NCBI GenBank assembly: GCA_019358945.1
Contig: JAHHIE010000060.1
Span: 1 to 41,766, forward strand
Source of the DNA: Stenomitos rutilans HA7619-LM2
Lineage (GTDB): Bacteria; Cyanobacteriota; Cyanobacteriia; Leptolyngbyales; Leptolyngbyaceae
Length of the DNA: 41,766 nt
Direction: 5' to 3'
The notes under the pieces were generated by a model. That model saw only the letters and a program-made list of their open reading frames with translations. It made no database searches and had not been told where the DNA came from. Positions 31,624-40,261 of this stretch are shown here, in pieces. The first letter of the stretch is position 1; every line of letters starts with the position of its first letter. The position numbers and the translations under genes are program-made.

Positions 31624-33878
31624 AACTAAGATTACTGTCAGGCGATATAATATCGCCGGAGAAACTACGTTCTCCTCGTGCAGTAGCCCTTCATCGTTAT
31701 TTAAATACTAGGCATTCTCTCTATTTCCAACTAATTGAATGTCTAGCTACTGAGCGTCTTGATACACTTGTGGTACAAGTCAGTATTGAGGTTTATCAAC
31801 ACCGTACTATTGATATTAGACCAAAGGAAATATTAGCGATTTCATTTGTCAGTGATAGGGATACCTTACCTATTTTCTATCCATTAAGGCTCGATTTTCC
31901 AATTGATCTTGTCCATATAATGGTTGATTGGAATGAAGAGTATCCAAGTCTTTGTTTATGGGAAGAACCATTTGAGGATCTTCGTTCTAGGCTTACGCCC
32001 TATCTACTTCTTGCACGGCTAAAAGAATGGCTTGAGCAGACGGCTGATGGAACATTGCACGATGATAAACAACCATTAGAACCTGTTTTACTAGGCAATA
32101 ACGATCAAATTATTATCCCAGTGGACGCAACCGCGTCTGGGAAAAAATATGTTGCCCTCAGCTCGGAGAATGCTCAAGGGCAGTCAACTCTTTGCTTTGT
32201 AGAACAGAATAAGTTGGGGAAAGATGAAAAGCCTGGTTTTGTTTTAGCTGGGTTTACGACTCCTCCGATTACGCATCGGGCTGTAAAATATGCTCCTCGA
32301 AATCTTGAGCAATTGTATAACCTTTTACATGAGATTAAATTTGACATAAAGGCAGAATTAACAAAATGGATACAACAGATAAAATCATACGAAGATTTAG
32401 TAGAAGCCCGTCTGGTAATTTTGATTGAATTTCCGAAAAAGCGGACGGAAATAGGAGCAGTTGAATCAACTGAAAGTTGGGCTTTCATCACAATACAATC
32501 AATAGCAGATATTGGTGAAGCACTCGGTACGCTTGTTGATGCTGGCTCATATGGTATTCCAGCTATGGGAATTGTGATTAGCCCAAATACCATTAATTCT
32601 GATTTGGAAAAGTTTGAGATCTATGCACTTGCAGTTCGACGTGAGTTATCGAGCGAAACCTTATCAGTTCTCTCTGGTTATGGTGAAGAGACACGACCTT
32701 CTATTGCAGCTATCGGAGCTGGAGCCTTAGGATCGAAAATAATAGAGCTTGCAGTTCGTTGTGGCTTTGGTCAATGGTCAGTAATTGATAAAGATATTTT
32801 TTTACCACATAATTTTGTAAGACATGTACTCGGTGTCTGGGCAGTGGGAAGACTTAAAGTCAATGCACTTCAGAGTTTTGTTAACAGCTTGGTTCCTAAC
32901 AACCCAGTACGTAGAATCGTTGTCGCTGATGTAATGGCTCGCCAAAATAATCAGGAGATAGATGAGGTATTTATCAACGCTGATCTAATCCTTGATATGT
33001 CAGCATCTGTATCAGTTTCACGTCAATTGTGTGAACACGTAGTTAGCAAAAGGCGTGCGTCACTTTTTTTAAGTCCCAGTGGTAAAGATATTGTGCTTCT
33101 TCTTGAAGATGTTGAGCGAACAGCTTCTCTTTGGGATTTGGAAGGCATATATTACAAAGCACTCGTTAATGAAAGTTTATTACAAGGGCACCTCACTGAT
33201 GAGGATGCACCAACCCGTTATGGAAATGGTTGCCGTGATTTGACAGCTCGAATTAGCGCTGATCAAGTTTCTACTTTAGCTGGTATTGGGCTTCGGCAGC
33301 TTATTCAGCAGTACAAGACTTTAAACAGTTCGGCGACTATCTGGCGTTCAAATTTGCAAAATGGTGAGGTAAAGGCACTCAATTTATTAGTTACCCCAGG
33401 AATTGAAATTCAACTCGGTGACTGGTGTGTTCGCTGGAATAAGGGCTTACTTGATGAGCTAGTTACCCAGCGGTCAGGGAGCCTACCTGATGAAACAGGC
33501 GGTGTTTTAGTGGGAATTGTAGATTTTGAACATAGGAAGGTAGTGGTGGCAGCCGACATCCCGGCTCCACCCGATAGCGTGAAGCGACCGCACTATTTTG
33601 AGCGTGGAGTAACAGGGTTGAACGATACTCTAGTAGAAACAGCACGCAAGTCAGCAGGACAGCTTAGGTATATTGGTGAATGGCATTCTCATCCCAATGG
33701 TGTAGCGGCACGTCCTAGCAATGATGATGAAGGTGTTTTCACGAAACTTGGCGAAGTATTTGATGAAACAAATGAGTTCTACCTAATGGCTATTCTTGGA
33801 GCTAATGAGTTATTTGCTCGCATGGGTTTAGATGGAAATATTCAAGAAGGAAGTATCCCATTACTAAACGAAAATTAA
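31620..33878 (+). CDS. E2-E1-JAB triple-fusion ubiquitin-like conjugation enzyme
   Basis: A 752-aa protein carrying all three activities of a conjugation cycle. Residues about 1-165 are a prokaryotic E2-like domain with candidate Cys at 112 (YPSLCLWEEP) and the family's TADGTLHDD-type tail. Residues about 350-580 are a ThiF/E1 adenylating domain: GAGALGSK at 366-373, RHVLGVWAVGRLK, and a likely E1 thioester Cys at 538 (NGCRDLT). Residues about 600-745 are a JAB/JAMM isopeptidase: E625 (ETGGVLVG), H689-S-H691-P, S700 and D703. CBASS Cap2 is E2-E1 and Cap3 is JAB; here they are one chain and no cGAS-like cyclase is nearby. Acts in the cytosol. Confidence 0.9.
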   Translation: MKLRLLSGDIISPEKLRSPRAVALHRYLNTRHSLYFQLIECLATERLDTLVVQVSIEVYQHRTIDIRPKEILAISFVSDRDTLPIFYPLRLDFPIDLVHIMVDWNEEYPSLCLWEEPFEDLRSRLTPYLLLARLKEWLEQTADGTLHDDKQPLEPVLLGNNDQIIIPVDATASGKKYVALSSENAQGQSTLCFVEQNKLGKDEKPGFVLAGFTTPPITHRAVKYAPRNLEQLYNLLHEIKFDIKAELTKWIQQIKSYEDLVEARLVILIEFPKKRTEIGAVESTESWAFITIQSIADIGEALGTLVDAGSYGIPAMGIVISPNTINSDLEKFEIYALAVRRELSSETLSVLSGYGEETRPSIAAIGAGALGSKIIELAVRCGFGQWSVIDKDIFLPHNFVRHVLGVWAVGRLKVNALQSFVNSLVPNNPVRRIVVADVMARQNNQEIDEVFINADLILDMSASVSVSRQLCEHVVSKRRASLFLSPSGKDIVLLLEDVERTASLWDLEGIYYKALVNESLLQGHLTDEDAPTRYGNGCRDLTARISADQVSTLAGIGLRQLIQQYKTLNSSATIWRSNLQNGEVKALNLLVTPGIEIQLGDWCVRWNKGLLDELVTQRSGSLPDETGGVLVGIVDFEHRKVVVAADIPAPPDSVKRPHYFERGVTGLNDTLVETARKSAGQLRYIGEWHSHPNGVAARPSNDDEGVFTKLGEVFDETNEFYLMAILGANELFARMGLDGNIQEGSIPLLNEN

Positions 33879-33925
33879 AATTTTTAGAATGTGTAATTTA
33901 GCAAGATTCAACAAAGGAATGAATT

Positions 33926-34636
33926 ATGGGATTACCTGATGTATACGTCTTGAGAGCACGAGTAGCACCAGTAATGATTGTTGGAATTCCTATATTGGCA
34001 CTGTTTATAAATGGTTTGATAACAGGGGCTGAATTAAAGAATCTGGCTGTTATCGGCATTGTGGGAGTTGCAGTTATCACTTTGTTTGCACAGTTAGGAC
34101 GAGATTTAGGTAAAAAAATCGAACAAGCTTTATACAAAGAATGGGGTGGAAAGCCAACAACCTTGATGCTGCGTCATAGTGACAATCGCATTGACACAAC
34201 TACAAAGACGCGCCTTCATAATCGATTAAGTGAAAAAGTTCCAGATCTTCATTTGCCCAATCCTGATGAGGAAAGCAATAATCCTCAAGATGCTGATTTG
34301 ATATATAACTCAGCCGTCCTATGGTTAAGAAGTAATACACAAGATAATAACAAGTTTTTGCGCCTCCATGAGGAAAATATCAGCTATGGGTTTCGCCGAA
34401 ATCTTATGGGTTTAAAGCCATTAGGGTTGTTTTTAGCTTTTAGCGTTATAGGCATAAAAATTGCGATTGATAGACCATTTATGTTAGAGAAAATTGGTAA
34501 TTTTGTTCTTCAGCCATCGATTATTGCTTCGATTTTATCAATTTTATTTCTTGGCTTAGTAGTTACTAAGAGTTGGGTTAAATATGCTGCGGAATCATAT
34601 GCATTCGCTCTCTTTAATGCAGCAGAATCAGTATAG
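33926..34636 (+). CDS. Four-TM membrane protein of the conjugation operon
   Basis: ATG at 33926 follows AGGA at seven-base spacing. The 236-aa protein has two N-terminal membrane segments (about 13-32, 38-57) and two C-terminal ones (about 163-181, 193-213) around a soluble domain with the motif GGKPTT (74-79) and FRRNLMGLKPLG. I recall the same pattern in proteins beside other predicted conflict systems but cannot name a family. As third gene of the operon it is the best candidate for a membrane effector. Confidence 0.82.
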   Translation: MGLPDVYVLRARVAPVMIVGIPILALFINGLITGAELKNLAVIGIVGVAVITLFAQLGRDLGKKIEQALYKEWGGKPTTLMLRHSDNRIDTTTKTRLHNRLSEKVPDLHLPNPDEESNNPQDADLIYNSAVLWLRSNTQDNNKFLRLHEENISYGFRRNLMGLKPLGLFLAFSVIGIKIAIDRPFMLEKIGNFVLQPSIIASILSILFLGLVVTKSWVKYAAESYAFALFNAAESV

Positions 34637-34748
34637 ATTGTGTTCCTACGCCCTCTACTTACAGTAAGGCTGCTATGTTATCTCCGTGGCATAAAATTAC
34701 ACGTATCTCGGCTCAATCCCTAGTAAAGTTTCATAGATCGGCTTAGTT

Positions 34749-35207
34749 TCAGCATCGTTGCAACTTTGCAGCTAAAGCTGCTGCCAGCATCTGTTCTATG
34801 CGGTAACGCGGGTCAAGCTTAGGATCAGCTAATTGCACAATGCCAGCATCAATCAACGGTCTTGCTGCTTGGAAAACGCAGTCCGCGAAATACGAAGCAT
34901 CGCCTGGGCAGTGGTGCGTATTCCAGTTCTCTAGTACGCGGTCTTTTGTCTCTGGTGGTAACAGTCTTAGAAGCTGCCGTGCGCGTCTCCAGGTTTGGGC
35001 GCTGTAGTCACGCTCGCGCTGAATGCGATCTGCTTCTCTATTCTGGAATGTCTCTAACCGTTCTTCAGGGGTTGGTTGCTGCGCCGCAATCCAGTCTTGA
35101 AGTAACGGAAACTTCTCACGCTCTTTTTGCAGTGTCCGTTCAGCAATTTTCAATCGTCGCTGTGTGATCGGTCGCGGCAAACGCTTAGAACTGCGGGTGA
35201 ACCGCAT
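34749..35207 (-). CDS. Hypothetical protein, Arg/Gln-rich
   Basis: A 152-aa basic helical protein (MRFTRSSKRLPRPITQRRLK) with two Cys near residues 108 and 115 and a helical C-terminus. It follows the 35214 gene after six bases and is co-transcribed with it. No family is recognised; it may bind nucleic acid given its charge. Confidence 0.65.
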   Translation of the reverse strand: MRFTRSSKRLPRPITQRRLKIAERTLQKEREKFPLLQDWIAAQQPTPEERLETFQNREADRIQRERDYSAQTWRRARQLLRLLPPETKDRVLENWNTHHCPGDASYFADCVFQAARPLIDAGIVQLADPKLDPRYRIEQMLAAALAAKLQRC

Positions 35208-35213
35208 AAACGA

Positions 35214-35996
35214 TTAATCACGGCTCACAGCTTGCTGGAAACGGGCAAGAACAGCTTGCATGTCTTCGGCTCCAGCGGCAGGGTCAGACTTGGTTACGCT
35301 CGCTAGGTTAAACGTGGCTTGCACCACCTGCCAGTCTGCCTGGGCACGGTTGGTGACTTTTTCAGCAAGGGTGCTGGCAGCACCAAACAGCCTGTTCATA
35401 CCTTTCCTGATTTCTTCGCTACGCTGCTGCACCACAGCGGTTGTAGTCGTAGCTGTGTCTGCAAGGCGAGCTGCAACACGGCGCGGCATCTCCACTGTCT
35501 CAATCAACGGGTTCTTATACGCTGTATCGCCAGTCAATTGCCGATTTAGATCAGCAAGGGTTGCTTCAGCTTCCTTGTTGCCCTGAAGATGCGTAGCAAA
35601 CTCCATAAACATCATTGTGCCTTGCAAAAGTTTAGGGTGCATGTAGTCGAATTGGTCAGTTTTCTCTTGCTTCTGAGGTGCTTCCTGCTGCTGATCTTGC
35701 AGATCAGTTTTAATTTCATACAAAATGCTTTCGATCACTATTTCATCATTAAACAACTTGCCTAATTTAATCGGGGTAAATGCTGATTTCCCTTCTAATC
35801 CAAATTCTGCATTTACCTGATTGGCAACATCTTTATAACTGATGGCGTTGCTCGGATACGCGGTATTCTTGGCTGCTAGATACAAGGCAAGCCGCTCTGG
35901 CGATTGTGTTCTGATGGCTTCTGGAACTTGCTCTAGCAGTCTAAAAATGTTTGCATACCCTACTGGCAGTAGGCATGGTTTCAACTGCTTTGACAT
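35214..35996 (-). CDS. Hypothetical plasmid protein
   Basis: A 260-aa protein starting MSKQLKPCLLPVGYANIFRL. The first 90 residues are compact (SYKDVANQVNAEFGLEGKSA), followed by a Gln-rich linker and a helical C-terminal half. First gene of a two-gene minus-strand operon. The CTGGTATT/CCAG cluster at 36072-36110 lies upstream and could be its operator. Function unknown. Confidence 0.7.
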   Translation of the reverse strand: MSKQLKPCLLPVGYANIFRLLEQVPEAIRTQSPERLALYLAAKNTAYPSNAISYKDVANQVNAEFGLEGKSAFTPIKLGKLFNDEIVIESILYEIKTDLQDQQQEAPQKQEKTDQFDYMHPKLLQGTMMFMEFATHLQGNKEAEATLADLNRQLTGDTAYKNPLIETVEMPRRVAARLADTATTTTAVVQQRSEEIRKGMNRLFGAASTLAEKVTNRAQADWQVVQATFNLASVTKSDPAAGAEDMQAVLARFQQAVSRD

Positions 35997-36071
35997 AAAA
36001 ACACTCCCATCATTTGAGAATGCTTTTTAAGCATATAACAACACTAAAATAAACCTTCTTTGCTTTTAAGC

Positions 36072-36110
36072 CTGGTATTAGACCAGCATTCTGGTTTGCC
36101 AGAAAACCAG
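36072..36110. repeat. CTGGTATT/CCAGAA site cluster
   Basis: CTGGTATT (36072-36079), then CCAGCATT, CTGGTTTG (from 36091) and CCAGAAAACCAG. Same motif vocabulary as the partition array, 11 kb away, in a promoter-like position between two minus-strand operons. Confidence 0.65.
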
Positions 36111-36150
36111 AAGCTCTAGCCTTTATCAGGTTTGCTTTGAATTTGTCCTT

Positions 36151-36591
36151 TCAACTTGGTTCACTTCGCCAGTCAAAAGCTTCAATACCAAGTTCGTGAG
36201 CTATGTCCGCAAGACGCTTATCGGCAGTTGCCAGCGGTACACCCAGTTTTCGTGCAAGAGCCAGGTAGACACAATCATAGAGACTGTGCCGTTGCGCCAG
36301 AGATAATTCCACTTCGTCTTGATAGTCTTTGTCGCCTTCAACTGTAAATAGCGCGCGTCTGGATAGGGTAGAATGCCAGCGCTGAATTTGCCGGGTGGCA
36401 TCGGCGATGCTGAGCTGATTGCGGCGTGCAACCTTGGCGATGGTTGCCAGAACTTCAACACGAATGAGGGCAGGGGCGATCAGCTTGCAAGGCAAACGGA
36501 AGAGAGCGAGGGCGGGAGCACTATCTTCTTCATTCAGTAACCACTTCACGGCAACACTGGCATCAATAACTAAGATGTCAGTTGCGATCAT
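36151..36591 (-). CDS. vapC: PIN-domain toxin (VapC/FitB-like)
   Basis: A 146-aa PIN nuclease with the acidic residues D10 (ILVIDASV), E46, D106 (SLYDCVYLALA) and D124 (TADKRL). Such toxins cut tRNA or rRNA. It overlaps the antitoxin gene by 14 bases, giving coupled translation. The pair would stabilise the plasmid. Confidence 0.9.
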   Translation of the reverse strand: MIATDILVIDASVAVKWLLNEEDSAPALALFRLPCKLIAPALIRVEVLATIAKVARRNQLSIADATRQIQRWHSTLSRRALFTVEGDKDYQDEVELSLAQRHSLYDCVYLALARKLGVPLATADKRLADIAHELGIEAFDWRSEPS

Positions 36592-36820
36592 CGCGCAGTT
36601 CTCGGATCAAGGGCGTGCTATCAGGCATGGTCGGGTACTTGGCAGCAAGTTCAGCGAGTCCTTGCTTCAACTCATCGGCAAAATTGGCTTGTTCAATGAG
36701 CGGCGATTCTCGCAGCATCTGGCGCATATAGCCTTCAAGCGTTTTTCCTTGTTGCTCAGCAGAGTCTTTATACCAATTTACTAACCAATTGGGAAGGTTA
36801 CGAACTCGTATTTCCGGCAT
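36578..36820 (-). CDS. FitA/VapB-like RHH antitoxin
   Basis: An 80-aa protein. MPEIRVRNLPNWLVNWYKDS followed by TLEGYMRQMLRE is a FitA-type ribbon-helix-helix DNA-binding domain; the C-terminal half would wrap the toxin. First gene of the pair, probably autorepressing. Confidence 0.88.
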   Translation of the reverse strand: MPEIRVRNLPNWLVNWYKDSAEQQGKTLEGYMRQMLRESPLIEQANFADELKQGLAELAAKYPTMPDSTPLIRELRDDRN

Positions 36821-36931
36821 GAAGGCAATCCTTTCTTAAGGGAACTGAGTATATACACATTTTCCTATTTTGGCTACAAACTTTTTAGCTCTCTGTGTTT
36901 ATCTTGTGCTCAAAATGATCGCAGCGCGTAC

Positions 36932-37034
36932 TACCAACTTTAGCTCAAAAGTTGGTATTATGGGGCAACGCCGCAACGCCGCGCCTGGTTTTGCACCCTG
37001 CCTAAAAACCGTGCCCACCTATCGAAAGTTGGTA
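36932..37034. repeat. Three AAAGTTGGTA sites upstream of the YhcG gene
   Basis: TACCAACTTT (36932-36941) and AAAGTTGGTA (36948-36957) form a perfect 10-bp inverted repeat with a six-base centre; a third direct copy is at 37025-37034. They fill the 288-base gap before the nuclease gene and look like operator sites. Confidence 0.6.
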
Positions 37035-37108
37035 AAATGATCTGGACGGGCGACCCCGACAGTTGCTATGCGTAGGGGCGTGAAATTCCAAACGGGGATA
37101 AGGACGGC

Positions 37109-38125
37109 GTGGGTGACTTGATCGAAGGCTATGGCAATCTGCTGGTTGAGGTGAAGCAGCGTATTCACGCTGCCCAGTACGAAGCCCTAAAAGCAGTCAA
37201 CCGGGAATTGATTGCCCTCTACTGGGACATCGGGCACCTGATTGTGACCCGCCAAGAGGGGAAGACTTGGGGTAAATCGGTTGTCACCACTCTAGCCAAA
37301 GACTTGCAGGCTGAGTTTCCCGGTATCAGTGGCTTCTCGGCAGCAAACCTGTGGCGGATGAAATCGTTCTACGAAAGCTACGTTGCGAGTGAAAAACTCG
37401 CGCCAATGGTGCGAGAAATTAGCTGGAGCCACAACGTAACTATTCTGGAGAAGTGCAAGGACGATCTGGAGCGGGAGTTTTATATCCGCATGTCCCGCAA
37501 ATACGGCTGGACGAAAAATGTCCTTATCCACAAAATCGAAAACCAGACGTATGAGAAAACTCTACTAAATCAGACGAATTTCACGCAAACCCTGCCCGAA
37601 GCGATCCGCAACCAAGCGCACCTAGCGGTTCGGGACGAATATACCTTCGACTTCTTGGCTTTGGGCGATGAACACAGTGAACGGGAGCTGGAGCAGGCGC
37701 TCCTTGGCAAGGTCGATGCCTTTTTGCGGGAAATGGGCGGCATGTTTACGTTCGTCGGCAGTCAATACCGCTTAGGGGTGGGCGATCAAGAGTTTTTCAT
37801 TGACCTGCTGCTGTATCACCGCCGCTTAAAATGCCTGATTGCGGTTGACCTCAAGATTGGCAAGTTTCAGCCTGAATATGTCGGCAAAATGCAATTTTAT
37901 CTCGCCGTTTTGAACGAGAAGGTACGCCTCGACGATGAGAACCCCTCGATGGGCATCGTTTTGTGCAAGTCCAAAGACAAAACCATTGTGGAGTATGCCC
38001 TTAAAGATTCGGATAAGCCGATCGGGGTTGCCACGTACCGAATGGTATCCACCCTGCCCAAAGAGCTGAAAGGACAGCTTCCCAATCCTGAACAGATAGC
38101 AAAACTGCTGGAAAACATGGGCTAG
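37109..38125 (+). CDS. YhcG/DUF1016-family PD-(D/E)XK nuclease
   Basis: A 338-aa protein starting at GTG 37109 after AAGGA. The N-terminal DUF1016 domain (YWDIGHLIVTRQEGKTWGKS, RMKSFYESY) is followed by a PD-(D/E)XK nuclease domain (about 200-300) with FFIDLLLYH and VDLKIGKF. Family members are often carried on mobile elements and some act in DNA processing or defence. It precedes the recombinase gene by 32 bases. Confidence 0.92.
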   Translation: MGDLIEGYGNLLVEVKQRIHAAQYEALKAVNRELIALYWDIGHLIVTRQEGKTWGKSVVTTLAKDLQAEFPGISGFSAANLWRMKSFYESYVASEKLAPMVREISWSHNVTILEKCKDDLEREFYIRMSRKYGWTKNVLIHKIENQTYEKTLLNQTNFTQTLPEAIRNQAHLAVRDEYTFDFLALGDEHSERELEQALLGKVDAFLREMGGMFTFVGSQYRLGVGDQEFFIDLLLYHRRLKCLIAVDLKIGKFQPEYVGKMQFYLAVLNEKVRLDDENPSMGIVLCKSKDKTIVEYALKDSDKPIGVATYRMVSTLPKELKGQLPNPEQIAKLLENMG

Positions 38126-38157
38126 ATTACACCCTCACCGTTAAGGTTGCATCATTC

Positions 38158-38790
38158 ATGGCGGCAAACAGCAACGCACCTACACCCACAGACACAACGG
38201 AGCAGAAGCGGCGATCGCCCAATGCCCGCAAATATGCAGACGTGCGATCGCGCGAACATCTGTTGCCGGATGAAGTGGATATGATGCTGGCGGCAATTAA
38301 AAAGAGCAATGGCAAACACGCCCACCGGGACGCAACCTTGATCCTGCTTTTGTACCGTCATGGGTTGCGCGTTTCCGAAGCAGCCGCACTGAAATGGGAA
38401 CAAGTGGACTTCAACGGCACAACCCTGCACGTTACCCGCGCCAAGCGCGGCACACCGTCCACCCAGCCGCTCTATGGGGATGAGCTGCGAGCGCTTCGCA
38501 AGCTCAAGCGCGATTATCCCGCTTCAACCTATATTTTTACGTCATCTCGCAAAGCGCCACTCGCGAAAGACACGATCGGCGGCATCATTGAAAAAGCAGG
38601 TGAACTGGCTGGGCTACCATTCCCAGTTCACCCCCACATGCTCCGCCATGCCTGCGGCTATTATCTGGCGGCAGAAAAAGGCGTGGATACCCGCACGGTG
38701 CAAGCCTATCTGGGGCACCGAAATATTCAGCATACGGTGCGCTATACCGCTCTTTCACCGAAACCATTTAAGGGATTGTGGGACGATTGA
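38158..38790 (+). CDS. Tyrosine recombinase (short, FimB-like)
   Basis: A 210-aa protein that is essentially a lone catalytic domain: R71 (HGLRVSEAA), H160-x-x-R163 (HPHMLRHACG), H187 (LGHRN) and nucleophile Y196 (RYTALS). It lacks the N-terminal arm-binding domain of phage integrases, like FimB/FimE. Its 3' 150 bases recur as a broken copy at 40262. Could resolve plasmid multimers or move adjacent cargo. Confidence 0.92.
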   Translation: MAANSNAPTPTDTTEQKRRSPNARKYADVRSREHLLPDEVDMMLAAIKKSNGKHAHRDATLILLLYRHGLRVSEAAALKWEQVDFNGTTLHVTRAKRGTPSTQPLYGDELRALRKLKRDYPASTYIFTSSRKAPLAKDTIGGIIEKAGELAGLPFPVHPHMLRHACGYYLAAEKGVDTRTVQAYLGHRNIQHTVRYTALSPKPFKGLWDD

Positions 38791-38890
38791 CATTTCTAAA
38801 TGCCCAAGCCAAGAAGCTGTAAAAGAAGGGAGAACGGCATGTGAGTCTTGCTGACTAAACCAAATTACGGTGTTAGAAAGTTTCCTATCT

Positions 38891-38926
38891 TAAAAAAGAC
38901 CCACTCAATTGAGTGGGTCTTTTTTA
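38891..38926. terminator. 36-bp palindromic bidirectional terminator
   Basis: A perfect palindrome centred on AATT (38907-38910), with AAAAAAGACCCACTC on the left and its complement ending in TTTTTT on the right. This is an intrinsic terminator for both strands: the recombinase from the left and the 53-aa gene from the right. Confidence 0.9.
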
Positions 38927-38942
38927 GGGCTTTATTCAACGG

Positions 38943-39104
38943 TTAGAAGTCGCGGTTTTGGGAACTGCCTTCAAACTCAAGAGTTCCAAAGTTAGTTTGA
39001 ATGCCTCCTTTGAAGTCGTAATTGTTGGCAATGGAATAACCACAAAGACAACCAAAAACAAGCATAGCAATCAATAACAAACGAGCAAAGTCATTGTCTG
39101 ACAT
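38943..39104 (-). CDS. 53-aa single-TM protein
   Basis: ATG at 39104 follows AGGAG with seven-base spacing. The 53-aa product begins MSDNDFARLLLIAMLVFGCL, one membrane segment (about 7-25), then a Gly/Asn-rich hydrophilic tail (FKGGIQTNFGTLEFEGSS). The terminator at 38891-38926 follows its stop. The ribosome site, hydrophobic profile and terminator make a real gene likely. Function unknown. Confidence 0.75.
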   Translation of the reverse strand: MSDNDFARLLLIAMLVFGCLCGYSIANNYDFKGGIQTNFGTLEFEGSSQNRDF

Positions 39105-39686
39105 GATATTACTCCTGCTTAGAGTTGAAAAACGAAGGGCGAAGATTTGAGCTAAAAATAGTCAATTTCAATCTTTAAATTGATGTTGACTGTCAATTTA
39201 TCAAACTCTTATCTCTCAAATCTATTCACATATTAGCCCACAAAAGTATGTCTTGATTGCTGGTTTATGACATTCAAAAATAAACAGCAACCAACAATAA
39301 ACTGGTTAGTTACTAATATCTTCCTCTGCTTATTCGGTCTTTTTAAAAGAGAACACTGTGAGATGAGCGGAAAATCGCAAGAAGAAGTGCGAAAAATAGG
39401 TAGTTCGTAAAGAACTCTGAATATCATACAAAAATTAGATTGTCTCTACCTATGCTCTCGCCTCATTAGTACGTCTGTTCAAATACGTTCTCTGCTGTTC
39501 AGAGCGAACTATTACGCTCATTTACAGGAAATTATGTTATCAGAATTCATGAATTTAACGTAGTTTTTCATAAGCTACGCTTTTCATTTTCTATAATCCG
39601 AAGAAATTCTGAGAATTGTTGCGAAAAACAAGCGAATTAATCAGAATTTAAGAAGATGTATTGAGATAATCAGGGTAAATACTGAA
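39105..39686. other. AT-rich gap without a convincing gene
   Basis: 582 bases, clearly AT-rich. It holds a weak 47-codon frame at 39267-39410 (plus) and a 64-codon frame at 39233-39427 (minus), neither with a ribosome site. Presumably it contains the promoter of the 53-aa gene and the leader of the 39687 gene. I see no RNA gene. Confidence 0.5.
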
Positions 39687-40241
39687 ATGAGTGAGCCTGA
39701 CAAGGAACAGACTCCCTACCTGTCAGGGCACTCTGACGGTCAGAGGAGTAACAGACCATCGCGAGTCACATCCAGCTATATCGAAGAGATTGTATTAAGG
39801 ACTCTTGAGAGCTTGCCTACGGACGAAGCCAAGCGGAACTATGCCAAAGCAATGATGATGGCTGTAAACCTGGGAGATATGCGAGAGGCTTCTCCCTGTC
39901 ATCCTGAGCAGATTTATAAAGAATGTCGTTTTAATGCCTCTGCCCAGCGGGAGTACAAAATTGTGTTGAGCAAAGATGATGCTGTTGATTTTCTGAAAAG
40001 CTTTTGCGCTACTGATATTTCAGAAACAGGCTTTAAGCGGACGCATACACGGGCAACATACGAGCAGAAGTTTAGTCGGATTTCTTGGAAGGCAGGCAGG
40101 AGAAGTATGCTGTGTACCTATGCAGAATGGCTATATATGCATGACTACCTGTTTGAACCTAGGCTGCCAAAGCAACTCGTCGATCTAGTGCCAGACGGAT
40201 GGAAGCCTCCAATCGGTAAGGGAGAGCAAATTAATGAGTAA
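39687..40241 (+). CDS. Hypothetical protein
   Basis: A 184-aa soluble protein starting MSEPDKEQTPYLSGHSDGQR with a disordered N-terminus (about 1-30) and a basic, compact remainder (FKRTHTRATYEQKFSRISWK). Weak ribosome site. Lies between the intact recombinase and its 3' fragment, so it may be cargo captured by recombination. No family is recognised. Confidence 0.65.
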   Translation: MSEPDKEQTPYLSGHSDGQRSNRPSRVTSSYIEEIVLRTLESLPTDEAKRNYAKAMMMAVNLGDMREASPCHPEQIYKECRFNASAQREYKIVLSKDDAVDFLKSFCATDISETGFKRTHTRATYEQKFSRISWKAGRRSMLCTYAEWLYMHDYLFEPRLPKQLVDLVPDGWKPPIGKGEQINE

Positions 40242-40261
40242 GTTTGTAACGCTGGTCTGCT

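Noticed and set aside
30517-34636. Classical type II CBASS operon
   Set aside because: No CD-NTase (cyclase) gene or separate Cap2/Cap3 genes; only the E2-E1 and JAB domains are shared.
39233-39427. 64-aa minus-strand frame
   Set aside because: AT-rich, no ribosome site, composition not protein-like.
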